Shown: piece by piece, positions 8,643-18,329 of the stretch
Layout of the letters: every line of letters begins with the position of its first letter
How positions within the stretch are numbered: position 1 is the stretch's first letter
Origin: Devosia beringensis
Lineage (GTDB): Bacteria; Pseudomonadota; Alphaproteobacteria; Rhizobiales; Devosiaceae
Length of the DNA stretch: 64,000 nucleotides
Reading direction: 5' to 3'
Assembly (NCBI RefSeq): GCF_014926585.1
Contig: NZ_CP045422.1
Location: 3,254,001 to 3,318,000 of the forward strand
The notes under the pieces: model-generated
Told to the model about the DNA's origin: nothing
Database searches by the model: none
What the model saw: only the letters and a program-made list of their open reading frames with translations
Translations under genes and position numbers: made by a program

Positions 8643-8765
8643 CTGGCTGCCAACCCCTTGGTGTGGAGCGCAGACTAGCCGGTCTTGGTTAACGCATGGT
8701 TCTGCGGCACCCCGGTTTGCGCGGCAAATGCCGCGCAAATTGTCGGGTGCAGCTTGGCATTGTGC

Positions 8766-9419
8766 TTACTGACGGCCGCCGTCGATAACGGCCAGATGGG
8801 CATAGCGGCGGGCGGTGCGGCCAAACACCATGGCGGGCATGGCCATGGGGGCAGTGTGGTTGGCATAGCCGGTGTCCGGACCAACATTGGTGGCGACTTC
8901 GCGCACCTTGTCCTGCACCGCAATGTCATCGGGCCAGATCAGGCGCAGGCCGGTGATGCGCTGTTCCATGATGGGCTGCACGCCAAGCCAATAAGGCTCG
9001 TCGAGCGCCGTCATGGCGCCGAGCAGGCGGGTATGGGTGGAGCCATTGTGCCGCAGTGGCATCAGGATGGTTTCAAAGCTCACCTTTGTGTGCAGGGCAG
9101 TGGTGCCCTGGAAGGTGACCAAAGCCACGGCATGGTCCTCGGTGACGGCGCGGATCAGCGTCTCCATGGCGTCGCCATCGCGCTCATGCCAGAGGCCGGA
9201 GAAGGAGCGACCCTTGAGTTCACGGCAATAGCTGGTGCACAAGTGCGAGCCGGCCAGGCGGAAGGAGAACTTGTCGCCCTCATCGAGTTCCAGGATGAAC
9301 GTATTGGCCAAAGCCTCGCGGATCTGCGTGGGGTCAATATCCTTCCGTTCGGGCGCGCTGCGCGAGCCACGGATGGAATTCCAATAGTCATAGAGCGTCT
9401 TGGTGCTCGTCTTCTGCAT
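8766..9419 (-). CDS. PAS-domain protein (PAS_5-like)
   Basis: 217 residues. The opening TLYDYWNSIRGSRSAPERKDIDP followed by LANTFILELDEGDKFSFRLAGSHL is typical of alphaproteobacterial single-PAS proteins, which have no enzymatic output domain. The core continues with GRSFSGLWHERD and a FETILMPLRHNG strand pair. The function is unknown; the pairing with the downstream PilZ gene suggests a role in c-di-GMP or envelope signalling, which is inference. The ATG at 9419 is chosen because the PAS_5 opening follows directly. Confidence 0.8.
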   Translation of the reverse strand: MQKTSTKTLYDYWNSIRGSRSAPERKDIDPTQIREALANTFILELDEGDKFSFRLAGSHLCTSYCRELKGRSFSGLWHERDGDAMETLIRAVTEDHAVALVTFQGTTALHTKVSFETILMPLRHNGSTHTRLLGAMTALDEPYWLGVQPIMEQRITGLRLIWPDDIAVQDKVREVATNVGPDTGYANHTAPMAMPAMVFGRTARRYAHLAVIDGGRQ

Positions 9420-9513
9420 GTTGCTTGACCCGCCATACGTGCATCGACGTTCCCCCTGATGGAACGCTTCTGCGGTAGGGCGACATTCGCAAAACCCCAC
9501 TGCAAAAGCGCTC

Positions 9514-9528
9514 TTAAACAATAGTTAA
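9514..9528. promoter_or_regulatory. CtrA-type box (TTAA-N7-TTAA)
   Basis: TTAA at 9514-9517 and TTAA at 9525-9528 are seven bases apart; a further TTAAC half-site follows immediately. The box lies between the divergent PAS gene (start 9419) and rhomboid gene (start 9601), so it could serve either. Confidence 0.5.
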
Positions 9529-9600
9529 GGTTAACGTGGGTGTCCCAATGTGGAAAAGAAGGCCGGAAGCCGCAGCCTGCCAGCGAGTCGGAGAGAAGTG

Positions 9601-10335
9601 ATGTCTGAACAAGGGTCGTCGCCGGACAATGCCCCGCCTGCCGGGCGCGAGCCGGTGTTCCTGTTGCCGGGCTCGGTAACGGCCGTGATCGGCGTGCTGG
9701 TGGCGATTCATCTAGCATCAACCGTGATTCTTAACGCGGACGGGTTGCGGCAGCTGATGTTCTGGTTTGCCTTCCAGCCGCTGCGCATCGTGGCAGGGTC
9801 GAGCGATCCGACCCTGGCCGTGCCGCTGCTGTGGACGCCGTTTACCCATGCGCTGCTGCATGGCGGCTGGGATCATCTGCTGTTCAACGCGGTGTGGTTC
9901 GCTATTTTCGCCACGCCGGTCGTCCGCCGCTATGGGGCAGGGCCGATGCTGGCGCTGTTCTTTGTCTCGGCGGCGGCGGGCGCGACGCTGTTTGCCGCAA
10001 CCTCGCTCTATACGGGCGCCTATCTCATCGGCGCCTCGGGCGGGGTCTCGGGGCTGACCGGTGCGGCGGTGCGGTTCATCTTCCAGCCGGTGATTGTCGC
10101 CCAGCATCCCGAAACCGGGCAGCGGGTGATCATGGGCCGCCGGCTGGCCAGCCTGGCAGAGGTCTGGCGCGATTCGCGCACACGTACCTTCGTGCTGATC
10201 TGGGTGGTGCTGAACGCCGCCGTGCCCTTGCTGCCGATTTTTACCGGGGCCGACGTGGCCGTGGCCTGGCAGGCCCATCTGGGCGGCTTTGTTGCCGGCT
10301 TCCTGCTGGTCGGGTTGTTCGAGCGGCGCAGCTAG
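9601..10335 (+). CDS. Rhomboid-family intramembrane serine protease
   Basis: 244 residues with about six membrane segments. The active site is complete: the nucleophile Ser146 in GASG, the partner His226 in [10 protein letters not shown], and the HLLFN motif (His92, Asn96) of the second segment. Rhomboids cleave other membrane proteins within the bilayer; the substrate here is unknown. The ATG at 9601 follows GAGAGAAG. The 3' end overlaps the convergent hisI stop by four bases. Confidence 0.88.
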   Translation: MSEQGSSPDNAPPAGREPVFLLPGSVTAVIGVLVAIHLASTVILNADGLRQLMFWFAFQPLRIVAGSSDPTLAVPLLWTPFTHALLHGGWDHLLFNAVWFAIFATPVVRRYGAGPMLALFFVSAAAGATLFAATSLYTGAYLIGASGGVSGLTGAAVRFIFQPVIVAQHPETGQRVIMGRRLASLAEVWRDSRTRTFVLIWVVLNAAVPLLPIFTGADVAVAWQAHLGGFVAGFLLVGLFERRS

Positions 10336-10787
10336 GGCTTGGCGTAAACCTCAGCCGGATCGAACAGGCGCGGCAGCCCGGTATCCTCGAGTTTAACGAC
10401 GCCATCGGTGACGATGGCGCGGCGGTAGAAGCAGGATTGGCGGCCGGTATGGCAGGCCGCGCCGCGACCGGTCTGGTTGACCACCAGAACAAGGGCGTCC
10501 TGGTCGCAATCAGTGCGCAGCTCGACGACCTCCTGCAGTTCGCCGGAGGTTTCGCCCTTTTTCCAGAGCTTGCTGCGCGATCGGGACCAGTAATGGGCGA
10601 TGCCGGTTTCCAGCGTCAGCGCCAGCGCTTGCGCGTTCATATGCGCCAGCATCAGCACGGCATTGCTGCCGGCTTCGACGGTGACGACGGTCACGAGACC
10701 GGCCGCGTCAAAACGCGGGGCGAAGGCCGTGCCTTCTTCAAGCTGGTCGTGGGTGAGGGCGGCGGGGTCGGCAAAGGAAATTGTCAT
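10332..10787 (-). CDS. hisI: Phosphoribosyl-AMP cyclohydrolase
   Basis: HisI opens the purine ring of phosphoribosyl-AMP in the third step of histidine synthesis. The 151-residue protein has the expected metal-site residues: DCDQDALVL, and [11 protein letters not shown] near residue 115. It is the stand-alone form without HisE fusion, as is normal in alphaproteobacteria. The ATG at 10787 has AAGGA five bases upstream; an ATG two codons earlier overlaps that site. folE lies just upstream on the same strand. Confidence 0.93.
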   Translation of the reverse strand: MTISFADPAALTHDQLEEGTAFAPRFDAAGLVTVVTVEAGSNAVLMLAHMNAQALALTLETGIAHYWSRSRSKLWKKGETSGELQEVVELRTDCDQDALVLVVNQTGRGAACHTGRQSCFYRRAIVTDGVVKLEDTGLPRLFDPAEVYAKP

Positions 10788-10829
10788 GGACATCCTTCTA
10801 GCGCCGCCCCGCCGGTTGATCCAGTAGGG

Positions 10830-11453
10830 TCAGCGCCGGCTGATCAGGGCCAGGAAGCGATCCTGCTCGACGCGATCCTCGGCGAAGACGCCGGTAAAGC
10901 GGTGGGTGATCGTGGAGGCGCCGTGGGCACGGACGCCGCGCATGGACATGCACATATGTTCGGCCTCGAGCATGATGGCGGTGCCGCGCGGGTTGAGGTG
11001 TTCGTTGATGGCGTCGACGATCTGCGCGGTCAGGTTTTCCTGGGTCTGCAGGCGGCGGGCGAAGACTTCCACCAGGCGCGCCAGCTTGGAGAGGCCCACC
11101 ACGCCGTCATGGGGAAGATAGGCAATATGGGCTTTGCCGACAAAGGGGACCATGTGGTGCTCGCAATGGGAATTGAACGGGATGTCGCGCACCAGGACGA
11201 TATCGTCATAGCCGCCGACATCCTTGAAGGTCTTGGACAGCACCGTGCCGGCATCCTGGCCATAGCCTGCGAAGAGCTCACCATAGGCGCGAGTCACGCG
11301 GGCAGGGGTTTCGAGCAGGCCCTCGCGCGTCGGGTCGTCACCGGCCCAGGCGATCAGCGTGCGTACCGCCGCTTCCGCTTCATCCTGAGTAGGGCGCGTG
11401 AAGGCGGCAGTGGAAGAAAGAACGGCGCCGAGCGGTGTGGGTCGGGCATCCAT
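10830..11453 (-). CDS. folE: GTP cyclohydrolase I
   Basis: FolE converts GTP to 7,8-dihydroneopterin triphosphate, the first step of folate synthesis. The 207-residue protein has the zinc ligands in [10 protein letters not shown] and [11 protein letters not shown], and the substrate-binding [20 protein letters not shown] helix. The ATG at 11453 is preceded by AAAGGAG. hisI starts 42 bases after its stop, so they may form one unit, an arrangement common in Hyphomicrobiales. Confidence 0.94.
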   Translation of the reverse strand: MDARPTPLGAVLSSTAAFTRPTQDEAEAAVRTLIAWAGDDPTREGLLETPARVTRAYGELFAGYGQDAGTVLSKTFKDVGGYDDIVLVRDIPFNSHCEHHMVPFVGKAHIAYLPHDGVVGLSKLARLVEVFARRLQTQENLTAQIVDAINEHLNPRGTAIMLEAEHMCMSMRGVRAHGASTITHRFTGVFAEDRVEQDRFLALISRR

Positions 11454-11594
11454 GGGGCGGCTCCTTTGCGTGAGGCCTTTGGTACGCGGATGCCGCGATA
11501 TTGGACCAGTGGGTACAACAACCTGACAGTTCGCCTGCGAGCCCCTATATAAGGAGCAGCGCCAAGGGCGACAAGAAACAGAATTGTTTGGTTG

Positions 11595-12047
11595 ATGGAA
11601 CTCAGCGATCTCTATTCTCAAAAGATACTTGATCTTGCGGGTAATGCCCAGCAGCCACCCCGGCTGGCCGATCCGGACGGTTCGGCCCGCAAGGTGAGCC
11701 GGGTCTGCGGTTCGGTGGTCGAGGTCGATGTGGTAATCGCAGACGGCGTGATCAAGGGTTATGGCCACGCTGTCTCCGCCTGCGCTCTGGGACAGACGTC
11801 GGCTGCCGTGGTGGCGCGGGAGATTGTCGGTACGCCGGTGGGGGCGTTCCGTGACCTGCGGGTGCAGATGCATGCCATGCTCAAGGAGAATGGCGCGCCG
11901 CCCGCTGGCAAATGGAGTGACCTGGGGTTTCTCGAGCCGGTCCGGGACTATCCCGCTCGGCACCTGTCGACGCTGCTGGTATTTGATGCAGTGGTTGCGG
12001 CAATCGAAAAAGCCGAGTCCGCAGAATCACTTGCGGCGGTGCGGTGA
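11595..12047 (+). CDS. NifU-like iron-sulfur cluster assembly scaffold protein
   Basis: 150 residues related to the IscU/NifU N-terminal domain, divergent from classical IscU. Two candidate ligand cysteines are visible, in RVCGSVVEV and [12 protein letters not shown]; the third IscU cysteine near the C-terminus is absent. Proteins of this type next to folE are common in Hyphomicrobiales, but their cluster client is not well defined. The stop overlaps the yidD start as TGATG, so the two are translationally coupled. Confidence 0.8.
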   Translation: MELSDLYSQKILDLAGNAQQPPRLADPDGSARKVSRVCGSVVEVDVVIADGVIKGYGHAVSACALGQTSAAVVAREIVGTPVGAFRDLRVQMHAMLKENGAPPAGKWSDLGFLEPVRDYPARHLSTLLVFDAVVAAIEKAESAESLAAVR

Positions 12048-12382
12048 TGGATCGATTCAGTGCCGCCTTCTGGCGCGTCGTCGACCTGCCGTTCAAATTC
12101 ACCGCCGTGCTGCTCATCACTATCTACCGCTATACGCTGTCGGCCTTTGCCGGGCGGACCTGCCGGCATCTACCCAGCTGCTCGGAATACACCGGCGACG
12201 CGATCTGGAAGTTCGGCTTCTGGCCGGGCGGCTGGATGGGCCTGGCGCGGTTCGTGCGCTGCCGGCCGGGCGGCACGGATGGCTATGACCCCGTGCCCGA
12301 GAGCCTGCCGGCGGCGGCGCGATGGTATCAGCCGTGGCGCTATGGAACATGGACGGGAACGGGACATGGGCATGACCATTAG
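12047..12382 (+). CDS. yidD: Membrane protein insertion efficiency factor YidD
   Basis: 111 residues with an amphipathic N-terminal segment (LPFKFTAVLLITIYRYTLS) and the YidD signature CRHLPSCSEY followed by GWMGLARFVRCRPGG, which gives three conserved cysteines. YidD is a peripheral inner-membrane protein that helps the YidC insertase. Here it is not beside yidC/rnpA but downstream of the NifU-like gene. The C-terminal tail is rich in Gly and His. Confidence 0.92.
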   Translation: MDRFSAAFWRVVDLPFKFTAVLLITIYRYTLSAFAGRTCRHLPSCSEYTGDAIWKFGFWPGGWMGLARFVRCRPGGTDGYDPVPESLPAAARWYQPWRYGTWTGTGHGHDH

Positions 12383-12769
12383 CGGTTCGTGCCTGTGCGG
12401 GACGGTACGCTATTCGGTGCCGGACGAGTTTCACGCGGCGTTCAACTGTCACTGTTCGCAATGCAGACGCGCCACGGGATCGGCCTTCAAGCCGATGGCG
12501 GCAATCAGCTTCGAAAGATCAGCCTGACCCAGGGGCATGAGCATCTGCTGATCTATGGCGACAGCGACAGCACCCATGACGTGCATTGCCGCCGCTGCGG
12601 TTCGTTTCTGTATTCGCGCATTGCGGAGAGCGGAAACGGCCATGTGGCCATGGGGACGCTGATCGACGCGCCGAGCATCAAGCCGCAATTCCATATGTTC
12701 GTGGCGTCCAAGGCGCCCTGGCATGAGATCACCGACGACCTGCCACAGTTTGACGGGCTGCCGGGATAG
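12372..12769 (+). pseudogene. GFA/CENP-V-family protein gene, broken by a one-base frameshift
   Basis: The first part reads MTISGSCLCGTVRYSV and CHCSQCRRATGS, with AFKPMAAISFE in frame from 12372, then hits RSA-stop. The remaining domain continues in another frame from about 12517: KISLTQGHEHLLIYG, HDVHCRRCGSFLYS and a C-terminal LPQFDGLPG. Together they make one normal GFA protein with all zinc-binding cysteines. Adding one base to the AAA run at 12514-12516 would restore the reading frame. It is either a true inactivating deletion or a sequencing error. GFA proteins bind zinc and are related to glutathione-dependent formaldehyde-activating enzyme; the real substrate is usually unknown. The start lies inside the yidD 3' end. 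Confidence 0.8.
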
Positions 12770-12780
12770 GTCGGGGCATC

Positions 12781-12857
12781 CATTCCAGGCATGCAGTGCT
12801 TGCCGGCGGCCGGACTATCGCAGGATGGACCCCTGGCTACGCCGGGATGACATCGCG
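12781..12857. repeat. Intergenic GC-rich inverted repeat, possible terminator
   Basis: CCTGGC (12832-12837) pairs with GCCGGG (12841-12846) around a three-base loop, and a T-run follows about ten bases later (12858). The surrounding sequence, GGATGGACCCCTGGC then GCCGGGATGACA, resembles a dispersed intergenic palindrome common in Hyphomicrobiales genomes. It separates the GFA gene from thrS. Confidence 0.35.
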
Positions 12858-12957
12858 TTTTTGGTGCGCTCTGCGGCTGGCATAGGCGGAAAACCGTGCT
12901 AGACAGACGCCCTTGCAGTGATTTCCGCTGCATCTCAGATATTTCTGGAGATCCAAA

Positions 12958-14937
12958 ATGACGATCAAGGTGACGTTTCCCGACGGTGCAACTCGCGACT
13001 ATCCGCGTGGCACCACCGGGACCACCATCGTCGACGGCATCTCCAAGAGCCTGGCCAAGAAGACCGTCGCCATGCGCTGGAACGGCGTGCTGAGCGATCT
13101 CAGCGACGCGCCGGAGGCCGATGGCCGCATTGAATTCGTGACGCGCGACAGCGGCTCCAAGGACGTGCTGGAGCTGATCCGGCACGACGCGGCGCATGTG
13201 CTGGCCGAGGCCGTGCAGGAACTCTGGCCCGATACGCAGGTGACGATCGGCCCGGTGATCGAGAACGGCTTTTATTACGACTTCAAGCGCGACGCGCCGT
13301 TCTCGGAAGAGGACTTCCCGGCCATCGAAAAGAAGATGGCCGAGATCATCGAGCGCGGGGCGACCTTCACCAAGGAAATCTGGAGCCGCGACCAGGCCAA
13401 GGACTTCTTCGGTGCACGGGGCGAGAACTTCAAGGTCGAGCTGGTCGACGCCATTCCGGCCGACCAGTCGCTCAAGATGTACAAGCAGGGTCAGTGGATC
13501 GACCTGTGCCGTGGCCCGCATATGCGCTCGGTCAAGGATGTCGGCATGGCGTTCAAGCTGACCAAGGTGGCCGGCGCCTATTGGCGGGGTGACAGCAATA
13601 ACCCGGTACTGAGCCGTATCTACGGCACGGCCTTTGCGACCAAGGAAGAGCTCGACGCCTATCTGCACATGGTGGAAGAGGCGGAAAAGCGCGACCATCG
13701 CAAGATTGGCCAAGAGATGGACCTCTATCACTTCCAGCCGGAAGCGCAGGGCTCGGTGTTCTGGCATCCCAAGGGCTATGTGCTGTTCCACCAGATGGAG
13801 GCCTATATCCGGCGCCGTCTGGATACCGCCGGCTATCAGGAAGTCAAAACACCGCAGCTGATGAGCTCGAAGTTCTGGGAGCTCTCCGGACACTGGGGCA
13901 AGTATCGCGAAAACATGTTCGTGGTGCCCGACGAGGTGCCCGGGACCGAGGAAGAAGGTCCGGTGCTCAGTGGCAAGGGCGACCTGATGGCGCTCAAGCC
14001 TATGAACTGCCCGGCCCACGTGCAGATCTTCAACCAGGGCATCAAGAGCTATCGCGATCTGCCACTGCGCATGGCAGAATTCGGCTGCTGCCACCGCAAC
14101 GAGGCGCATGGCGCCTTGCACGGGCTGATGCGCGTGCGCCAGATGACCCAAGACGACGCGCATATCTTCTGCCGCGAAGACCAGATCCAGTCCGAGACCG
14201 AGCATTTCGTGCATCTGCTCTATTCGGTCTATGGTCATATGGGCTTTGACAATGTGGTCATCAAGCTGGCGACCCGGCCGGAAAAGTTTGGTGGCACGAT
14301 CGAGCGCTGGGACGCGGCTGAGAAGGCGTTGGGCGATGCCCTGCGCGCGACCGGCTATGACTTCGAGATCGCCGAAGGCGAAGGCGCCTTCTATGCACCC
14401 AAGCTCGAATTTCACCTTAAGGATGCCATCGGCCGCAGCTGGCAGGTGGGCACGCTGCAGCTCGATTATGTGCTGCCCGAGCGGCTCGACGCGACCTATA
14501 TCGCCGAGGACGGTTCGCGCCAGTATGCAGTGATGCTGCATCGGGCGATCCTGGGATCGCTGGAGCGCTTCATCGGCATGCTGATCGAGAACTATGCCGG
14601 GCGCATGCCGATGTGGCTGGCCCCGACGCAGGTGGTGGTGGCCACCATCGTCTCGGAAGCCGATGACTATGCCGAAAAGCTGGTGCGCCAGCTCAAGGCG
14701 GCTGGCATCCGCGCCGAGCTCGACGTGCGCAACGAGAAGATCAACTACAAGGTGCGCGAGCATTCTGTCGGCAAGGTGCCGCTGATGTTCGTGGTGGGCA
14801 AGCGCGAGGCCGAGGAGGGGACTGTATCGGTGCGCCGTCTCGGCACCGAAGGCCAGAAGGTAGAGCCGTTCATGGATGCCCTGTTGGCGCTCATGGCCGA
14901 CGCGACCCCGCCTGACCTCAAGGCAAAGGCGGCCTGA
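12958..14937 (+). CDS. thrS: Threonyl-tRNA synthetase
   Basis: ThrS charges tRNA-Thr. The 659-residue protein has the expected order: TGS domain (1-61), editing domain with HxxxH (His76, His80) and the later DLCRGPHM cysteine, class II catalytic core with motif 2 ([21 protein letters not shown]) and motif 3 ([12 protein letters not shown]), then the anticodon-binding domain ([15 protein letters not shown] to VSVRRLG). All key features are intact. The start at 12958 matches the family N-terminus. Confidence 0.97.
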   Translation: MTIKVTFPDGATRDYPRGTTGTTIVDGISKSLAKKTVAMRWNGVLSDLSDAPEADGRIEFVTRDSGSKDVLELIRHDAAHVLAEAVQELWPDTQVTIGPVIENGFYYDFKRDAPFSEEDFPAIEKKMAEIIERGATFTKEIWSRDQAKDFFGARGENFKVELVDAIPADQSLKMYKQGQWIDLCRGPHMRSVKDVGMAFKLTKVAGAYWRGDSNNPVLSRIYGTAFATKEELDAYLHMVEEAEKRDHRKIGQEMDLYHFQPEAQGSVFWHPKGYVLFHQMEAYIRRRLDTAGYQEVKTPQLMSSKFWELSGHWGKYRENMFVVPDEVPGTEEEGPVLSGKGDLMALKPMNCPAHVQIFNQGIKSYRDLPLRMAEFGCCHRNEAHGALHGLMRVRQMTQDDAHIFCREDQIQSETEHFVHLLYSVYGHMGFDNVVIKLATRPEKFGGTIERWDAAEKALGDALRATGYDFEIAEGEGAFYAPKLEFHLKDAIGRSWQVGTLQLDYVLPERLDATYIAEDGSRQYAVMLHRAILGSLERFIGMLIENYAGRMPMWLAPTQVVVATIVSEADDYAEKLVRQLKAAGIRAELDVRNEKINYKVREHSVGKVPLMFVVGKREAEEGTVSVRRLGTEGQKVEPFMDALLALMADATPPDLKAKAA

Positions 14938-14940
14938 GCC

Positions 14941-15168
14941 ATGCCGCTGCGTCCATCCAACCGCGAGATCAAAGTCATCACCCATATGGGCGAGGACAAT
15001 GCGCTCGGTCCCGACGACTTCAAGGATGTGGGCGAAAAGGTCTTTGCCCGCATGCTGGAAAAAGGCTGGATCGAGAAGACCGCGGTCGAGGGCAAGTACA
15101 AGGCGACCATGAAGGGCCTGATCATCCACGAAGGCGAGATCATTTACGCCGGACGATTGCGCAGTTAA
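14941..15168 (+). CDS. Small protein of unknown function downstream of thrS
   Basis: 75 residues, charged and soluble, starting 3 bases after the thrS stop. The sequence contains REIKVITHMGEDNALGPDDFKDVGEKVF and ends GEIIYAGRLRS. The helix and strand pattern looks like a small winged-helix or KOW-like fold, but I do not recognise it. Tight spacing to thrS and arfB suggests a translation-linked operon. Confidence 0.6.
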   Translation: MPLRPSNREIKVITHMGEDNALGPDDFKDVGEKVFARMLEKGWIEKTAVEGKYKATMKGLIIHEGEIIYAGRLRS

Positions 15169-15185
15169 CAAGCAAGGAGCGGGAC

Positions 15186-15620
15186 ATGGCTGATCCCATC
15201 GTCATTACCCGCTCCGTCTCCATCGACCCGAGCGAGATCGAGGAGACCTTCGTGCGCTCGGCCGGGCCGGGCGGGCAGAACGTCAACAAGGTATCGAGCG
15301 CGGTGCAGCTGCGCTTTGACCTGGAAAACTCCCCGTCCATTCCCGAGGCCATGAAACGGCGTGCTGCCACCCTGGCCGGCAAGCGGCTGACCAAGTTCGG
15401 GGTGATTGTCATCACCGCCAATTCGCACCGCGACCAGCCGATGAACCGGGCCGACGCCCTGGAAAAACTGGTGGCGCTGCTGGTGGCGGCCTCGCATGTG
15501 CCCAAGTTCCGGGTGGCGACGCGGCCAACGCTGGCGTCCAAGCGAAAGCGCCTCGATGGCAAATCGATCCGCTCGGGCATCAAGCGGCTGCGCGGCGGTG
15601 TGACACCGGAGGGCCAGTGA
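15186..15620 (+). CDS. arfB: Alternative ribosome-rescue factor ArfB (peptidyl-tRNA hydrolase)
   Basis: 144 residues with the GGQ loop (GPGGQNVNK at 27-35) that hydrolyses peptidyl-tRNA, and a basic C-terminal tail (KRKRLDGKSIRSGIKRLRG) that enters the empty mRNA channel of stalled ribosomes. Length and lack of a codon-recognition domain distinguish it from RF1/RF2. AAGGAGCGGGAC precedes the ATG. Confidence 0.93.
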   Translation: MADPIVITRSVSIDPSEIEETFVRSAGPGGQNVNKVSSAVQLRFDLENSPSIPEAMKRRAATLAGKRLTKFGVIVITANSHRDQPMNRADALEKLVALLVAASHVPKFRVATRPTLASKRKRLDGKSIRSGIKRLRGGVTPEGQ

Positions 15621-15808
15621 ACGGGAGATAGGCAGGGCATTCTGCGGAGGCAGCTCGCGCGTGCCGCAAGGTTGCCATGTGTATTTTTCGATGCGCAGAA
15701 GCAGCATTAATCATGGAGGTAGGTCATAACTCCAGTAGCTTGTTTCTAGCACGACTTTTACAGCGGTTCTCGCTATTGTGCAGGTCTTGGATTGAGGGTG
15801 CTGCTCCC

Positions 15809-17155
15809 ATGAAAATAGCCATTGTTGGTTCGGGTTATGTTGGTCTGGTTACTGGTGTCTGTCTTGCCGACTTCGGGCATGACGTGGTCTGTATCGATAC
15901 GGACGAGCGCAAGATTGATGCCCTCAAGCTTGGCCAAATACCGATCTATGAGCCTGGTCTGAGTGAGCTGGTGAAGGCCAATGTTGCTTCAGGACGGCTG
16001 TCATTCACCACCGATCTTAGGGAAGCGGTGCCGGTTGCAGAAGTCGTGTTCATTGCCGTTGGCACGCCATCGCGCCGCGGAGACGGCCATGCCGACCTGA
16101 GCTATGTCCGTGCGGTGGCCCAAGAAGTGGCCGACGCGGTGTCCGGCTTTACCGTGGTTGTGACCAAGTCGACTGTGCCCGTCGGCACCGGCGACGAGGT
16201 CGCCCATATCATTTCCAGCACCAACCCGGCAGCCGACGTGGCCGTGGTCTCCAATCCGGAATTCTTGCGCGAAGGCGCGGCGATCGACGACTTCAAGCGC
16301 CCTGATCGCATTGTAGTGGGCATCGAGGACGAGCGCGCCCGTTCGGTGATGACCGAAGTCTATCGCCCGCTTTATCTCAACAAGTCGCCGCTGATGTTCA
16401 CCAACCGGCGCACGGCCGAGCTGATCAAGTATGCGGCAAATGCCTTCCTGGCCATGAAGATCACCTTCATCAACGAAATCGCCGACCTATGCGAGGCCGC
16501 CGGCGGCAATGTGCAGGAAGTCTCGCGCGGCATCGGGCTGGATAACCGGATTGGCTCGAAATTCCTGCATGCGGGTCCCGGCTACGGCGGATCGTGCTTT
16601 CCCAAGGATACGCTGGCGCTCGTCAAGATCGCTCAGGATTTCGGCAGCCCGATGCGTCTGGTCGAGACCACCGTGTCGATCAATGACCAGCGCAAGCGGG
16701 CCATGTCGCGCAAGGTGATAGCGGCCTGTGGCGGCGATGTGCGCGGCAAGACGATCGGCGTGCTGGGCCTGACTTTCAAGCCCAATACCGACGACATGCG
16801 CGAGGCGCCGTCCATCGACATCATCCAGGGCCTGCTCGACAAGGGCGCCCGCGTGGTGGCCTATGACCCGCATGGCATGGAAGCCGCTCGCGGCTTGATC
16901 GACCATGTCGAGTATGTCGGCAGTTCTTATGCGGTTGCCGACAACGCGGATGCGCTGGTGCTGGTGACAGAATGGAACGAGTTCCGTTCGCTCGACCTAG
17001 CCAGGATGAAGACGGCAATGAAAACGCCGGTGCTGGTGGACCTGCGCAACGTCTATAATGCTGAAGACGTCATCAAGCACGGCTTTGAGTATTACAGTGT
17101 GGGTCGGCCAGCCGGCTCGAGCGGCCGGGACGCCCTGACGGAGGCAGCCGAATAG
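15809..17155 (+). CDS. UDP-glucose 6-dehydrogenase
   Basis: This 448-residue enzyme oxidises UDP-glucose to UDP-glucuronate with two NAD+. It has the Rossmann GSGYVGL (8-13), the TKSTVPVGT strand, and the active-site loop with Cys263 (PGYGGSCFPKD). The C-terminal domain opens with LGLTFKPNTDDMREAPS. The ATG at 15809 makes MKIAIVGSGYVG the N-terminus. The downstream epimerase could act on its product, giving UDP-galacturonate, so the pair probably supplies uronic acid for the exopolysaccharide. Confidence 0.93.
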   Translation: MKIAIVGSGYVGLVTGVCLADFGHDVVCIDTDERKIDALKLGQIPIYEPGLSELVKANVASGRLSFTTDLREAVPVAEVVFIAVGTPSRRGDGHADLSYVRAVAQEVADAVSGFTVVVTKSTVPVGTGDEVAHIISSTNPAADVAVVSNPEFLREGAAIDDFKRPDRIVVGIEDERARSVMTEVYRPLYLNKSPLMFTNRRTAELIKYAANAFLAMKITFINEIADLCEAAGGNVQEVSRGIGLDNRIGSKFLHAGPGYGGSCFPKDTLALVKIAQDFGSPMRLVETTVSINDQRKRAMSRKVIAACGGDVRGKTIGVLGLTFKPNTDDMREAPSIDIIQGLLDKGARVVAYDPHGMEAARGLIDHVEYVGSSYAVADNADALVLVTEWNEFRSLDLARMKTAMKTPVLVDLRNVYNAEDVIKHGFEYYSVGRPAGSSGRDALTEAAE

Positions 17156-17251
17156 ACTGATGCGGGCAGGGTGGGGCAACATGAGCGGTCCCGCCCGCTT
17201 GTCAACCTAACGCGATGTGCTGGCGTCGCGCCGACCTGAAAAGAGTTTGCC

Positions 17252-18250
17252 TTGAAGATATTTATCAGCGGAACCGCCGGCTTCATCGGGTACCATCTGG
17301 CCCGCAGGTTTCTCAACGAGGGGCATGAGGTTACAGGCTTTGACGGGGTAACTGACTATTACGACATCACCCTCAAACGGGCGCGCCTGGCTGAACTGGC
17401 GGCGGCACCGGGGTTCACGGCCGTTGAGGGTCGCCTGGAGGATGCCGCGCTGCTGGCCGACTCGCTGCGTCAGGCGGAGGCCGAGGTCGTCGTGCATCTG
17501 GCCGCTCAGGCCGGGGTGCGCTACAGTATCGAGCAGCCGCAGAGCTATATCAGCTCAAACTTGGTGGGCACGGCCAATGTGCTCGAGGCGGTACGGGCGC
17601 ACAAGCCGGTGCATTTCCTGGCGGCCTCAACCAGTTCGGTCTATGGCGGCAATACCAAGATGCCCTTTTCCGAGTTGGATGCGGCTGACGCGCCGATCTC
17701 GCTCTATGCGGCAACCAAGAAGAGCAATGAGGCAATGGCGCATTCCTATGCGCACCTGTTCGACATTCCCACCACCATGCTACGGTTCTTTACCGTTTAT
17801 GGCCCATGGGGTCGACCCGATATGGCGCTGTTCAAGTTCGTCGCCGCGATCCTTGCGGGCCGCCCCATCGACATCTATGGCCAGGGCGAGATGCGACGGG
17901 ATTTCACATATGTTGATGACCTGATCGAGGCCGTCATGCGGCTGGTGCCGTTGGCGCCGGTGCGTGGCCAGCCGGTACCGGGGGATACGCTATCACCGGT
18001 CGCGCCCTATCGCGTGGTCAACCTGGCCGGCGGGCATCCGGAAGAACTGATGGATTTCGTGCGCGCCATCGAGGCCGCTGTCGGGCAGAAGGCTGACTGC
18101 AGAATGCTGCCCGTGCAGGCGGGCGATCCGCTGATGACGGCAGCCGACACCACCCTGCTGCAGCAGTTGATCGGATCGGTGCCGCGTACGCCGATCGACA
18201 GGGGTGTCGCCAATTTCGTCGCATGGTATCGCCGCTACCATCGCCTGTAG
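17252..18250 (+). CDS. NAD-dependent epimerase, UDP-glucuronate 4-epimerase type
   Basis: 332-residue extended SDR with GTAGFIG (7-13), the VHLAAQAGVRYS stretch typical of UDP-glucuronate 4-epimerases, and the catalytic YxxxK (Tyr152, Lys156, SLYAATKKSNE). It also has the RFFTVYGPWGRPDMA substrate loop. It uses a TTG start, the only one that places the glycine motif at the N-terminus. It lies 96 bases after the UDP-glucose dehydrogenase, which makes UDP-GlcA to UDP-GalA conversion the likely reaction. Confidence 0.85.
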   Translation: MKIFISGTAGFIGYHLARRFLNEGHEVTGFDGVTDYYDITLKRARLAELAAAPGFTAVEGRLEDAALLADSLRQAEAEVVVHLAAQAGVRYSIEQPQSYISSNLVGTANVLEAVRAHKPVHFLAASTSSVYGGNTKMPFSELDAADAPISLYAATKKSNEAMAHSYAHLFDIPTTMLRFFTVYGPWGRPDMALFKFVAAILAGRPIDIYGQGEMRRDFTYVDDLIEAVMRLVPLAPVRGQPVPGDTLSPVAPYRVVNLAGGHPEELMDFVRAIEAAVGQKADCRMLPVQAGDPLMTAADTTLLQQLIGSVPRTPIDRGVANFVAWYRRYHRL

Positions 18251-18329
18251 CGTCAAGGCGACACCACCAGACGGCCGCCAGCGCCATGTCACAGCTGGTG
18301 GCGAGGCCGCTGTCAGCAGCCCCACTGGA

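Noticed and set aside
9831..11552. A 573-codon plus-strand frame across the rhomboid, hisI and folE region
   Set aside because: It overlaps three well-supported genes in other frames and has no domain of its own.
12553..15171. An 872-codon minus-strand frame antisense to thrS
   Set aside because: It is a GC-rich shadow of thrS. It has no known domain, while the plus strand encodes a complete threonyl-tRNA synthetase.
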